12,020 bases of DNA from Gammaproteobacteria bacterium (GCA_030618475.1 JAUXDG010000065.1:1-12020), one strand, 5' to 3'; positions 1-7,340 are shown, counted from the stretch's first letter. Notes: generated by a model from the sequence alone, not told the origin. Program-made: numbers and translations.

Positions 1-793
1 CGGCCAGCTGGAAGAAGTATTCCGTCAACTCTCCGGCTACCTGGAACGCGAGCAGAAAACCCGCAAACAGATCAAGGCGGCCATGCGCTATCCGATGTTT
101 GTGCTTGCGTCCATACTCATCGCCGTAATCATTATCAATGTACTTGTGGTGCCCGCATTTGCCGTTATTTTTGAGCAATTCGGTGCAGACCTGCCGTTGC
201 CGACACGTATTTTAATGGCGACATCCGATGCCATGATCAACCACTGGCATTTCATGCTTGTTGGAGCCATCCTGATTATAACAGGTATCGGACTTTACCT
301 GCGCAGTGACAGCGGGCGCTATAAGTGGCACAAGGCCCAATTGCGCCTGCCTTTGGTGGGAAAAGTGCTGTATCAGGCGACGCTGGCTCGATTCAGCCGG
401 CTGTTTGCGCTGGTACAGCGCTCGGGGATCCCGATCGTCACCGGCTTGTCGGTGGTGGGGCGCGCACTGGACAATGACTTCCTTGAAGAACGCATTCTCA
501 GCATGCGCGATGGCATCGAACGCGGTGAATCGCTGAGCAACACCGCCGCGAGCACCGGCATTTTCGACCACCTGGTTCTACAGATGCTGCAGGTCGGTGA
601 AGAAACCGGTGCGACGGACCAACTGCTACAGGATGTCGCCGACTACTATGACGATGAAGTGGATTACTCCATCGACAAACTCAGCGCCTCCATTGAACCG
701 ACCCTGACGATAGCGCTGGCCGGCCTGGTATTCCTGCTGGCCACCGGTATATTTCTGCCTATGTGGGATCTTGCCAAAGTGGCCCTGCACTAA
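1..793 (+). CDS. mshG: MSHA pilus platform protein MshG (GspF/PilC family), 5'-truncated
   Basis: This is the C-terminal 263 residues of a type II secretion F / PilC-family inner-membrane protein; the gene runs off the left edge and the first complete codon is at base 2. The family forms the membrane platform that couples the cytoplasmic assembly ATPase to pilin polymerisation. The visible part begins at the end of the first T2SSF domain (LEEVFRQLSGYLEREQK), followed by a hydrophobic segment (about residues 30-52) and another (about 80-100). A second T2SSF domain follows (LARFSRLFALVQRSGIPIV, then LQMLQVGEETGATD), and a last membrane segment precedes the C-terminus. These motifs are typical of the family. 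The assignment to MshG rather than PilC or GspF rests on the downstream mshA/C/D/O/P-like and mshI genes. A 119-bp gap separates it from the next pilin gene. Confidence 0.88.
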   Translation, partial: GQLEEVFRQLSGYLEREQKTRKQIKAAMRYPMFVLASILIAVIIINVLVVPAFAVIFEQFGADLPLPTRILMATSDAMINHWHFMLVGAILIITGIGLYLRSDSGRYKWHKAQLRLPLVGKVLYQATLARFSRLFALVQRSGIPIVTGLSVVGRALDNDFLEERILSMRDGIERGESLSNTAASTGIFDHLVLQMLQVGEETGATDQLLQDVADYYDDEVDYSIDKLSASIEPTLTIALAGLVFLLATGIFLPMWDLAKVALH

Positions 794-877
794 GGGCTCG
801 GGTTGGATATTCACTCGATTGGCGAAATTATATTAAAGATATGCCTGCCGGTTGACGATAAAAGTGAGTAGGTATGC

Positions 878-896
878 GGGCCAGCGGCCCATTTTT
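878..896 (+). terminator. Short GC hairpin with T-tract before the pilin gene
   Basis: A 5-bp all-GC stem (GGGCC, loop AGC, GGCCC) is followed by A and five T residues. It looks like a weak intrinsic terminator or attenuator in the 119-bp gap after mshG, and it ends only a few bases before the pilin Shine-Dalgarno (ACGGAGA, 897-903). The stem is short, so termination would probably be partial. It could also act as a 5' stability hairpin for the pilin mRNA. No convincing promoter is visible in the rest of the gap. Confidence 0.45.
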
Positions 897-912
897 ACGG
901 AGATAATCACAG

Positions 913-1284
913 ATGAAGAAAAACGCGGGTTTTACCCTTATTGAACTTGTTGCGGTGCTGGTAATCCTTGCTCTTCTGGGCGCAATGGCGGTACCACGCT
1001 TTACGGATGTTTCTAACGATGCATTAACGGCCGCAAAAAATGGCTCGATAGCCGGCGTACGGTCCGGGCATGCGATGGCGATCGCAAAACTGAAAACACT
1101 GCCGCAGCTCTCTGAGTTGGTTACTTACGTGGGTGGGCCGAATATCGCTGTCGCCGCTGATAATTCAGGGATTGAAGTGACCATTAACAGTGTTGCCTAT
1201 ATTGTCAAAACGTACAAAGATACAACCTGCACAACTGCGACCGCACTTGCCGCTGATCCGGTTGGCTGCGTTGGCGAAATCTAA
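913..1284 (+). CDS. mshA: Type IV prepilin, likely MSHA major pilin (MshA-like)
   Basis: This 123-residue prepilin has a short leader MKKNAG. The prepilin peptidase site G|FTLIE places Phe at mature position 1 and the conserved Glu at position 5 (residue 11). A hydrophobic N-terminal helix runs to about residue 28 and ends in VPRF, typical of MshA/GspG-like pilins. Cys106 and Cys119 near the C-terminus could form the D-region disulfide of type IV pilins. The ATG is preceded by GGAG (899-902) at 10 nt. The gene lies alone between a hairpin upstream and a strong terminator downstream, as expected for a subunit made in excess over the minor pilins. Only one MshA/MshB-type gene is present here, and no mshF is seen. 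The pilin class is certain; the major-subunit role is inferred from position, small size and terminator. Confidence 0.8.
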   Translation: MKKNAGFTLIELVAVLVILALLGAMAVPRFTDVSNDALTAAKNGSIAGVRSGHAMAIAKLKTLPQLSELVTYVGGPNIAVAADNSGIEVTINSVAYIVKTYKDTTCTTATALAADPVGCVGEI

Positions 1285-1312
1285 TCGCCGATAAAAACTC
1301 TTTGGATGCGTG

Positions 1313-1344
1313 AAAGGGGTGGGCGAGAGCCCACCCCTTTTTTT
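1313..1344 (+). terminator. Strong intrinsic terminator after the pilin gene
   Basis: A 12-bp perfect stem (AAAGGGGTGGGC with GCCCACCCCTTT) is closed by a GAGA loop, which fits the GNRA tetraloop pattern. The T-run is seven residues long (1338-1344). It lies 28 bp after the pilin stop codon. The Shine-Dalgarno of the next gene (AAGGA, 1345-1349) begins at the base after the last T, so there is no room for a promoter between them. Downstream minor-pilin expression must come from read-through or from a promoter inside the upstream gene. Confidence 0.93.
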
Positions 1345-1355
1345 AAGGATAAAGG

Positions 1356-1835
1356 ATGTGCTCAAATGGACTAAATGCCCGTGGCGCCGGTTTTTCGCTT
1401 ATCGAACTGGTCACCGTGATGGTCATCCTGGCTGCAATCAGTGCGTTGGCCGCACCCCGTTTCGTCCACCACGATGCCACAGTCCCGGCACAGGCCGATC
1501 AGCTGGGTCGAATAATACGCCATGCCCAGGCACTGGCCATGAGTCAGGGTCGCCCGCTCACTGTTGATATCCAGTCTGCCAGCAGCTATGCGATTACTGA
1601 TGGCGCGACTCCCACGCCGTCCACCATCCGTGACCCCAGTGGTCAGTTACAGGCCTTTGCGCTGCAGAACGGTGTCACGCTGGCCGGGGCCGACCTGGAG
1701 TTCGACAGCCTCGGACGGCCCATCAGCGGCAGCAACCTGGTCACGACCACCCTGAACTGGACCCTGAGCGGGGGCAGCAACACCGCTACCGTCAACGTCC
1801 AGGCCGTCACCGGATTTGTTTCGGTAGCACCATGA
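1356..1835 (+). CDS. mshC: Minor prepilin, MshC/GspH-like
   Basis: This is a 159-residue prepilin with an unusually long 12-residue leader ending in RGAG|FSLIE; the conserved Glu is residue 17. The N-terminal helix ends in LAAPRF. The rest resembles the GspH/FimT/MshC group of initiator-type minor pilins: AQALAMSQGRPL in the helix-to-sheet transition, then EFDSLGRP and a closing VTGFVSV strand. The ATG is chosen because AAGGA (1345-1349) stands 6 nt before it. The protein is predicted to be inserted in the inner membrane and processed by prepilin peptidase. Its stop codon overlaps the next start (ATGA). It follows a strong terminator directly, so its level is probably well below that of the upstream pilin. 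The minor-pilin class is secure; the name mshC rests on gene order and the GspH-like body. Confidence 0.75.
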   Translation: MCSNGLNARGAGFSLIELVTVMVILAAISALAAPRFVHHDATVPAQADQLGRIIRHAQALAMSQGRPLTVDIQSASSYAITDGATPTPSTIRDPSGQLQAFALQNGVTLAGADLEFDSLGRPISGSNLVTTTLNWTLSGGSNTATVNVQAVTGFVSVAP

Positions 1836-2227
1836 AGTCACAAAACGGCTTCACGCTGATTGAGATGGTGCTGGTCATCATCATTATATCGCTAGCGTCT
1901 GTTCCCTTGTTCGGGATGTTTTCCCGGGCTGCGTCCAGTCTGTTGATCAATGAAAAGATCCAGACTGCGGCGCAACTCGCCCAGGAGCACGCCGAATTCC
2001 TTCTGGCGATCCGTCGTAACCAGAATTTCGATGCAGCCGAACTTTCGAGCAATACGATCGAAGCCCTCACCGGTAACTTTTCCGGCTATAACCGTTCCAC
2101 AGTGATCGCACAACCACCCAGTGGCCCGGGCTGCCCGGGAGGCGCAAGCTGTAAGGAGGTCATTATCAGTGTTGATGAAAGCGGTAATACCTATGCCGAA
2201 GTGACCTTTCTGCTGGTGAGCTACTGA
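1832..2227 (+). CDS. mshD: Minor prepilin, MshD-like
   Basis: This is a 131-residue prepilin with leader MKSQNG and cleavage site G|FTLIE (Glu11). A long hydrophobic helix follows (EMVLVIIIISLASVPLFGMF). The sequence AQLAQEHAEFLLAIRRNQNF after the helix resembles GspI/MshD-type pseudopilins. Cys101 and Cys107, in a Pro/Gly-rich loop, may form a small disulfide loop. The start overlaps the mshC-like stop by 4 nt (ATGA) and no clear Shine-Dalgarno precedes it, so translation is probably coupled. The stop shares one base with the next start (TGATG). The family is clear from the N-terminus; the specific mshD assignment comes mainly from gene order. Confidence 0.68.
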   Translation: MKSQNGFTLIEMVLVIIIISLASVPLFGMFSRAASSLLINEKIQTAAQLAQEHAEFLLAIRRNQNFDAAELSSNTIEALTGNFSGYNRSTVIAQPPSGPGCPGGASCKEVIISVDESGNTYAEVTFLLVSY

Positions 2228-2748
2228 TGACGAAACGGCCGCAAAACGGTTTCACACTGGTGGAGATGGTCGCCGCACTGACGGTACTGGCCCTGCTGGC
2301 AGCCATTGTCGGACCACTTCTCAGCAATGGAGCGCGCGCCTACAACGACTCCGCTGCTGCGATTCATACGCTCAGCAAGCTTCGTGTTGCCAGTGAACGG
2401 CTGGTGCGCGAAATTCGCGAAATTCGCAATACCGGTGCCTACGATATTCTTACCTCCGTGGCGTCTCCGAATAGCGCGTTGCGCTTCATAAAAACGGATA
2501 CTGAAACAGTGACTATTGATTCAGTCTCACCGTTGCTGACACTGGCATATGACTCTATCTCCGCTGCAAACCCCTATACGCTATGCGACGAACTCACCAA
2601 CATCACGTTCAGGTACTGGCAAAGCGACGGAACAACACCCGCCAACAACAGCATGGATGTTGCCTTTATAGAGTTCGAACTGGTCCTGACTCATGCAGGC
2701 AGTAACTATGCGCAACGTTCGCGCATTGCATTGAGAAACCAGCCATGA
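2227..2748 (+). CDS. mshO: Minor prepilin, MshO/GspJ-like
   Basis: This is a 173-residue prepilin with leader MTKRPQNG and cleavage site G|FTLVE (Glu13). The hydrophobic helix continues to about residue 34. The following region (SKLRVASERLVREIREIRNT) is the amphipathic continuation seen in GspJ/MshO-type minor pilins. It is followed by a beta-rich C-terminal half ending in a strand with AQRSRIALRNQP. It starts within the preceding stop (TGATG). A weak GGTGAG stands 6 nt upstream, and its own stop overlaps the next start (ATGA). In type II secretion GspJ joins GspI and GspK in the tip complex; by analogy this protein would sit with the MshD- and MshP-like subunits at the pilus tip. That role is inferred. 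Confidence 0.68.
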   Translation: MTKRPQNGFTLVEMVAALTVLALLAAIVGPLLSNGARAYNDSAAAIHTLSKLRVASERLVREIREIRNTGAYDILTSVASPNSALRFIKTDTETVTIDSVSPLLTLAYDSISAANPYTLCDELTNITFRYWQSDGTTPANNSMDVAFIEFELVLTHAGSNYAQRSRIALRNQP

Positions 2749-3701
2749 ATGCCTGGCCGGACAGACAAGAAGGTGCAGTGACGCTTATCGGAGCGCTGTT
2801 TATAATTATCACTTTAGCGCTGATGGTGGACGTGTTGCAGCGCATGGCAGCCTCAGACGTCCTGGATACCACTGTCCAGAATGACGCTGTAGCGGCCTTG
2901 TTCATTGCCGAAACAGGCATTGAGCACGCGTCCTATCTCTATGCAAACGGCACCACCTGTGCCGATCTGTCTCTGCTCAACAATATAGCTGCAGGGCGTG
3001 GTGATTTCTACATTACTGCATCAGCGCTGCTGGCTGGTGATTGTCAGATACGGGTGCGAGGTGAAATCTCTGCCTTCGGTGTACAACGTATAGTAGAAGC
3101 CACGTTGCGTAATGATGGCAATCTGCTTGCCGACGCCAACCCCGATTTCAACGAACCCGATACCTTTCCCTGTTCTGCGCCGGGCTGCTCTCCAACGGGA
3201 TGGAACCTGCCGGCTGGTGGGTGGGACGATACCGGTGGACCTGATGGATCACCTGGTTCACCGGTTCTGCCGGACCGTGCCGCTTATGTAGAAAAGACCA
3301 AAAATGGCTCCGGCACCGCCACCACCGCGGGGTCCTTTGGACTGACGCCATTTACAGTCACTGCGCCTACAGTACTCACACTTGATTTCGACTATAAGGT
3401 CGTAACCAGTGGTAACAGCCCACAGGAAGCACAACTATCATTCAGTCTGTCAGACGGAGTAAACACCTTTCCGGCTTCGCCTGCGCCTTTTAAAAGTGGA
3501 AATACAGGTGACTATACGACCGGCAGTGTCACGTTCACTATCGCTGGAAACGGTGCAGTCACCTTTACGGAACTCAGTTTTACTTTGTTCGCGAAGTCGG
3601 GAAAGCCCAAACAGATCTGGCTGGACAACCTCGACCTGCGAGGCCCCGGAGGCGGTGGCGGCGCACGCCTGCTTAAGTGGCGTGAAATTGTAAGCAATTG
3701 A
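2745..3701 (+). CDS. PilX/MshP-like tip pilin fused to a predicted beta-sandwich domain
   Basis: This is a 318-residue protein in two parts. Residues 1-125 look like a PilX/MshP/GspK-type minor pilin: a polar N-terminus ending in EG, a hydrophobic helix of about 20 residues (from residue 11), and AALFIAETGIEHASYLY, the usual PilX-type continuation. The mature position 5 would be Ile instead of Glu, as in other atypical tip pilins. Residues about 130-300 form a second domain with a NPDFNEPDTF opening, aromatic residues near GWNLPAGGW, alternating strands, and a closing IWLDNLDLRG. This pattern is common in jelly-roll carbohydrate-binding-like modules. Cys143 and Cys148 may pair. A run of five Gly (302-306) precedes a short tail KWREIVSN. 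The position (last pilin gene) and fusion suggest a tip adhesin, taking the place of separate mshP and mshQ. Function is inferred; no ligand can be named. Confidence 0.62.
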   Translation: MNAWPDRQEGAVTLIGALFIIITLALMVDVLQRMAASDVLDTTVQNDAVAALFIAETGIEHASYLYANGTTCADLSLLNNIAAGRGDFYITASALLAGDCQIRVRGEISAFGVQRIVEATLRNDGNLLADANPDFNEPDTFPCSAPGCSPTGWNLPAGGWDDTGGPDGSPGSPVLPDRAAYVEKTKNGSGTATTAGSFGLTPFTVTAPTVLTLDFDYKVVTSGNSPQEAQLSFSLSDGVNTFPASPAPFKSGNTGDYTTGSVTFTIAGNGAVTFTELSFTLFAKSGKPKQIWLDNLDLRGPGGGGGARLLKWREIVSN

Positions 3702-3741
3702 CATGCAGCTTTAAATACTGGAATCTTTCACTGACCCTGAT

Positions 3742-3749
3742 AAAAAGGA
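3742..3749 (+). promoter_or_regulatory. Ribosome binding site fixing the GTG start of mshI
   Basis: AAAAAGGA ends 6 nt before a GTG at 3756. An in-frame TTG at 3750 directly abuts the site and so has no usable spacing. The GTG is therefore the better start. Confidence 0.7.
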
Positions 3750-3755
3750 TTGCGG

Positions 3756-4682
3756 GTGTTTTCATTTAAAAAGAAAAGCCATGGTGACCATTTAAGTTCA
3801 CTGATTGTAACAACTGAAGGTTCAGCGAGCGCCACCATTCGCCAGACCAAATCCGGCAAACCCGTCCTCGAACACTGTGGTTTTTATCCGCTTGCGCCGG
3901 GGCAGGAAATGCAGACAAATCTCAAAAACCTGGTCCAGGATCGAGGACTGGACAAAGCCGCCTGTGCCACTCTGCTGGATATCGGTGACTACCAGCTTCT
4001 GATGGTCGAAGCTCCCGAGGTTCCGCAAACAGAGTTAAAGGCTGCTATCCGCTGGCGGATCCGCGATTTGATCGATTTTCATATCGATGATGCGGTGCTC
4101 GATGTATTTGATACGCCACCCAGCGGTGCACGTGCCGTGCAGGAACATCTCTACGTGGTGGTTTCCCGGTCCGCCCTTGTCAAGGAACGAATTGAAACCT
4201 TGCAGAGTGCCGGTACTGCATTGGAGGTTATCGACATACCGGAACTGGCGCTGCGCAATATTGCTGCACAACTTGAGCAGGATATCAATGGCCAGGCGAT
4301 GCTGTTTTTCAACGCCGACCAGGGTTTGATCACCCTCACTCGCGACGCCACTCTATATCTTGCCCGCAGCATGGACATAGGTTATCAACAGTTACTCGCC
4401 ACACCCGAACTGGTCGATCGGCTGGCGCTGGAAATTCAGCGTTCCATGGACTATTACGACCGGCACTTCCAGCAGGCACCGATCACCTCTATCACGCTCT
4501 GCCCGCTGCCCGAGGTGCTGCCACAACTTGTCGGGCAGCTTGAACAACAGACCGGAATTCCGGTGCAGCAAGTCAAACTTGAAGATATTGTCGAAGTGCA
4601 TGAGTCCGTTGATACAGAGCAGTTTGCAAAGTGTGTGCTGGCGATTGGTGCGGCGCTCAGGACAGAACCGGCACAGCTCTGA
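3756..4682 (+). CDS. mshI: MSHA biogenesis protein MshI (PilM-like)
   Basis: This is a 308-residue protein with a Lys-rich N-terminus (MFSFKKK) and no signal peptide or membrane segment, so it is predicted to be cytoplasmic. MshI is related to PilM/GspL-type actin-fold components that link the membrane assembly complex to the pilus machine. Family features seen here are an early beta-rich subdomain, LLMVEAPEVPQTELKAAIRW (residues about 88-107), and VIDIPELALRNI (about 161-172). A second lobe follows, with FFNADQGLITLTRD and the LALEIQRSMDYYD helix. The C-terminal VLAIGAALR is the usual closing segment. The start is GTG. It lies 54 bp after the tip-pilin gene, at the end of the cluster, whereas in Vibrio mshI is near the beginning with mshJ and mshK. 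No mshJ or mshK follows here. It converges on ntrC with only 11 bp between the stops. Confidence 0.82.
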   Translation: MFSFKKKSHGDHLSSLIVTTEGSASATIRQTKSGKPVLEHCGFYPLAPGQEMQTNLKNLVQDRGLDKAACATLLDIGDYQLLMVEAPEVPQTELKAAIRWRIRDLIDFHIDDAVLDVFDTPPSGARAVQEHLYVVVSRSALVKERIETLQSAGTALEVIDIPELALRNIAAQLEQDINGQAMLFFNADQGLITLTRDATLYLARSMDIGYQQLLATPELVDRLALEIQRSMDYYDRHFQQAPITSITLCPLPEVLPQLVGQLEQQTGIPVQQVKLEDIVEVHESVDTEQFAKCVLAIGAALRTEPAQL

Positions 4683-4693
4683 ATGAAGGGAAA

Positions 4694-6103
4694 TTAACCG
4701 ACATCCATTTCGAGTTCCTTGATTTTTCTGGTCAGGGTATTTCTTCCCCAACCCAGTAAACGCGCCGCATCCTGTCGGCGTCCGCCAGTCCGGGCCAGCG
4801 CCACTTCGATCATGATTCGTTCAAAGGCCGGCAGGGCTTCTTTTAATAGACATTCCTCGCCGTTAAGCAGCTGTTTATCCGCCCAGCTTTTCAGTGCTGA
4901 CTCCCAGCCCTCAACGGGCGGGTTGTCGGCAGTTTGTGATTGATGCATTTCAGCTGGCAAATCATCCAGGCGGATTTCCGTTCCGGGCGCCATAACGGTA
5001 AGCCAGCGGCACAGATTTTCCAATTGGCGAACATTACCGGGCCAGTCCAGCTGTTTTAAATAGGCCTCGGCTTCCGGTAACAGAACCTTTGCTTCGACCT
5101 CCAGTTCCTGCGCCGCCCTCTGCAGAAAATGCTGCATCAATAGCGCAATATCCTCTCGCCGCTCACGCAAGGAAGGAAGGTGAATACGAATGACGTTCAG
5201 TCGATGAAACAGGTCTTCCCGGAAACTGCCTTCCTTTACACGCTGTTCGAGGTCCTGGTGGGTTGCGGCAATGATACGGACATTGACTTTAACCGGTGTA
5301 TGACCACCGACCCGGTAGAACTCTCCATCCGAAAGTACCCGCAACAGTCGGGTCTGCATTTCCGCCGGCATGTCACCGATCTCATCGAGGAACAGCGTGC
5401 CGCCATCGGATTGTTCAAAACGCCCGGCACGTTGGGTCTGGGCGCCGGTGAATGCACCACGCTCATGGCCGAATAATTCTGATTCCAGCAGGTCACGGGG
5501 AATTGCAGCCATGTTTAATGCCACAAAGGGTTTCTCCGCGCGCGGACTGTGGCGGTGCAGGGCATGTGCGACCAGTTCCTTACCGCTACCCGTTTCACCA
5601 TTGATCAATACCGTTATATTGGATCGTGATAAACGTCCAATGGCTCGGAACACTTCCTGCATCGCCGGCGCCTCACCAATAATCTCCTGCACCGCGCGAC
5701 TTTCGCCTGTAATCGCCTCACCTCGGGCATTGCGACTGTGGTCAACAGCCCGGCGCGTCAGCTCGACCGCTTCGTCGACATCAAAAGGTTTGGGCAGATA
5801 TTCAAATGCACCGCCCTGATAAGCAGTCACTGCACTATCCAGATCTGAATGTGCAGTGATGATAATGACGGGTAACTGTGGATAACGGTCCTGGATTTTA
5901 TTGAGCAATTCAAAGCCGTCCATGCCCGGCATGCGCACATCGGTGATCAGAACGTCAGGTTGGCCACGCTCAAGGGTTTCCAGGATGCCACTCGCGGAGG
6001 AAAAACTTTTAACAGCCATGTGCGCTTTTTGCAGTGCTTTCTCCAGCACCCAGCGAATGGATTGATCGTCGTCGATAACCCAGACGCGTTCCGCTTCAGT
6101 CAT
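4694..6103 (-). CDS. ntrC: Nitrogen regulator NtrC (sigma-54 activator)
   Basis: This is a 469-residue response regulator, the same length as enterobacterial NtrC. The N-terminal receiver domain has the acidic pocket D11-D13, phospho-acceptor Asp55 (LITDVRMPG) and Lys105 (LPKPF). The central AAA+ domain has Walker A GETGSGKE (169-176), the sigma-54 contact loop GAFTGA (216-221), Walker B GGTLFLDE (234-241) and the arginine-rich FREDLFHRL. The C-terminus is a Fis-type helix-turn-helix (about 443-465, AARLLGWGRNTLTRKIKEL), nearly the enterobacterial sequence. Phosphorylated by NtrB under nitrogen limitation, it activates sigma-54 promoters such as the one seen upstream of glnA. The start is set by GGAGG (6110-6114), 6 nt before ATG; a longer in-frame extension upstream only reads into ntrB. 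The first codons overlap the end of ntrB by 8 bp, indicating coupled translation. Confidence 0.97.
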   Translation of the reverse strand: MTEAERVWVIDDDQSIRWVLEKALQKAHMAVKSFSSASGILETLERGQPDVLITDVRMPGMDGFELLNKIQDRYPQLPVIIITAHSDLDSAVTAYQGGAFEYLPKPFDVDEAVELTRRAVDHSRNARGEAITGESRAVQEIIGEAPAMQEVFRAIGRLSRSNITVLINGETGSGKELVAHALHRHSPRAEKPFVALNMAAIPRDLLESELFGHERGAFTGAQTQRAGRFEQSDGGTLFLDEIGDMPAEMQTRLLRVLSDGEFYRVGGHTPVKVNVRIIAATHQDLEQRVKEGSFREDLFHRLNVIRIHLPSLRERREDIALLMQHFLQRAAQELEVEAKVLLPEAEAYLKQLDWPGNVRQLENLCRWLTVMAPGTEIRLDDLPAEMHQSQTADNPPVEGWESALKSWADKQLLNGEECLLKEALPAFERIMIEVALARTGGRRQDAARLLGWGRNTLTRKIKELEMDVG

Positions 6104-7166
6104 TCCTAACCTCCAATGGCAAAAAGATGGTGAACTTGGTGTGACCGGGTTCACTGGTAAACTCGACAATGCCCCGGTGCTGGTTGACCATGGACTGTGT
6201 AATAGACAAACCCAGGCCAGTACCATCGGCACGGCCGGTCACCATGGGGTAAAAAATCGTTTCCTGCATGTCAGCAGGGATACCCGGACCGTTGTCGATA
6301 ACATCGATCCGTATCACCAGTTTGTAACACCTTTGACCAATGGTGAACTGGCGTTGGGTTCTGGTCCGCAAAATGACGTGATCGGCGCCTGCCTGAGCGG
6401 CATTGCGCACCAGATTGAGTACCGCCTGAACCAGCAGTTCATAGTCAGCCGATAACTCCGGAATACTCGGATCGTATTGCTGCTGTATCACCAGTCCCGG
6501 GTAGCCCTCTGCATCCACCAGACTGCGTACATGTTCGAGTACCTGGTGAATATTGATAATCCGGGTATCCATAATATGATTGGGTCCCAGCATGCGATCA
6601 ACCAGATTGGTTAATCGGTCCGCCTCACCAATAATAACCCGGGTGTATTCCTTGAGCTCGGCATTTGGCAATTCGCTTTCCAGTAACTGGGCCGCGCCAC
6701 GCAGCCCGCCGAGGGGATTTTTGATTTCATGCGCCATACCACGCAGCAGTTCTCGAGCCGCTCGCTGCTGGACCAGCAGATGCCCTTCATGAGCAATACG
6801 AAGGTGCCTGTCGACTCGCGTAATTTCCAGCAAAAGATTGCCTTTATCTATCGGTGTAACCGTACAATCCACGGTCATTCTCTGGCCCAACGCTGTGTGC
6901 AGCTCCAGTTCACGCTCGGTAAACGTCTGCTGTTCCTGCAACGCCATCTGTAATCTTTCCACCATTGACGCGCTGACAGGCGTCACCTCGGACCAGCAGT
7001 GGCCACGAACCTGACGCTGGCTGATTTCAAACAGGTTTTCTGCGGCTGGATTCAGATAGACCAGCCGTTGTTGCTCGTTCAGCAACAGCACAGCGGTGTT
7101 CAGAATTTCAAGCAACTGCGCGGGATAGCTGGATTTCTGCTCAGTGGGCAAGTGCATGTACTCCAT
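6096..7166 (-). CDS. ntrB: Nitrogen sensor histidine kinase/phosphatase NtrB
   Basis: This is a 356-residue cytoplasmic two-component kinase, close to the usual NtrB length, with no membrane segments. An N-terminal PAS domain (about 12-115) precedes the dimerisation/phosphotransfer region. Its H-box is RGMAHEIKNPLGGLRG, with phospho-acceptor His146. The ATPase domain has the N-box VLNLVRNAAQAG (Asn255), G1 DNGPGIP (291-297) and G2 GTGLGL (315-320). NtrB phosphorylates or dephosphorylates NtrC, in known systems under PII protein control; no PII gene is in this window. The first ATG (7166) has no clear Shine-Dalgarno. A second in-frame ATG three codons later has GGAG only 3 nt before it, so the exact start is uncertain. 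The gene lies about 250 bp after the DUF4124 gene, with an NtrC operator and TATAAT in that gap, and overlaps ntrC by 8 bp. Confidence 0.96.
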   Translation of the reverse strand: MEYMHLPTEQKSSYPAQLLEILNTAVLLLNEQQRLVYLNPAAENLFEISQRQVRGHCWSEVTPVSASMVERLQMALQEQQTFTERELELHTALGQRMTVDCTVTPIDKGNLLLEITRVDRHLRIAHEGHLLVQQRAARELLRGMAHEIKNPLGGLRGAAQLLESELPNAELKEYTRVIIGEADRLTNLVDRMLGPNHIMDTRIINIHQVLEHVRSLVDAEGYPGLVIQQQYDPSIPELSADYELLVQAVLNLVRNAAQAGADHVILRTRTQRQFTIGQRCYKLVIRIDVIDNGPGIPADMQETIFYPMVTGRADGTGLGLSITQSMVNQHRGIVEFTSEPGHTKFTIFLPLEVRND

Positions 7167-7229
7167 TGTGCAAAAAACAAACCAGTTTCTGTTTCATTTC
7201 ATGATTCCTGTTTGCGCCAGAGAAAAATA

Positions 7230-7245
7230 ATAATTACATAATTAT
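7230..7245. repeat. AT-rich 16-bp dyad upstream of ntrB
   Basis: ATAATTA and TAATTAT form a perfect inverted repeat around CA, 64 bp before the ntrB start. It lies in a local AT-rich stretch (about 7222-7260). It could be a binding site or simply part of AT-rich leader DNA. No known operator type was recognised, and there is no T-run of the kind expected for a terminator. Confidence 0.35.
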
Positions 7246-7340
7246 CAACAATATAAAGTACCATCCGTTGATGGGCAGGACAATGGAGCGATCCGCCGCC
7301 TAATAAATCCCGGGTATTCGCACCACGCGCAATCACGCAC

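Noticed and set aside
794..877. Possible sigma-70 promoter for the pilin gene (TTGGAT at 803 with ATTATA, or TTGACG at 852 with TATGCG).
   Set aside because: The spacings are 18 and 15 bp, and the -10 boxes are weak; neither is good enough to list as a feature.
2125..2139. CCCGGG-CTG-CCCGGG inverted repeat in the MshD-like gene.
   Set aside because: It lies in coding sequence for a Pro/Gly/Cys loop and has no T-run; a chance product of GC-rich codons is the simpler reading.
2152..2204. Perfect TAAGGAGGT inside the MshD-like gene, 8 nt before an out-of-frame GTG opening an 11-codon reading frame.
   Set aside because: The frame is tiny, has no recognisable product, and ends before the next gene. 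The motif is explained by the codons for Cys-Lys-Glu-Val.
6104..6232. Upstream extension of ntrC by 43 codons.
   Set aside because: The added residues do not resemble a receiver-domain N-terminus, fall inside ntrB, and the GGAGG site supports the start at 6103.
7200..7225. TGGC-type element on the - strand considered as a sigma-54 promoter for ntrB.
   Set aside because: There is no GC at the required 10-bp distance from the GG, so the essential -12 element is missing.
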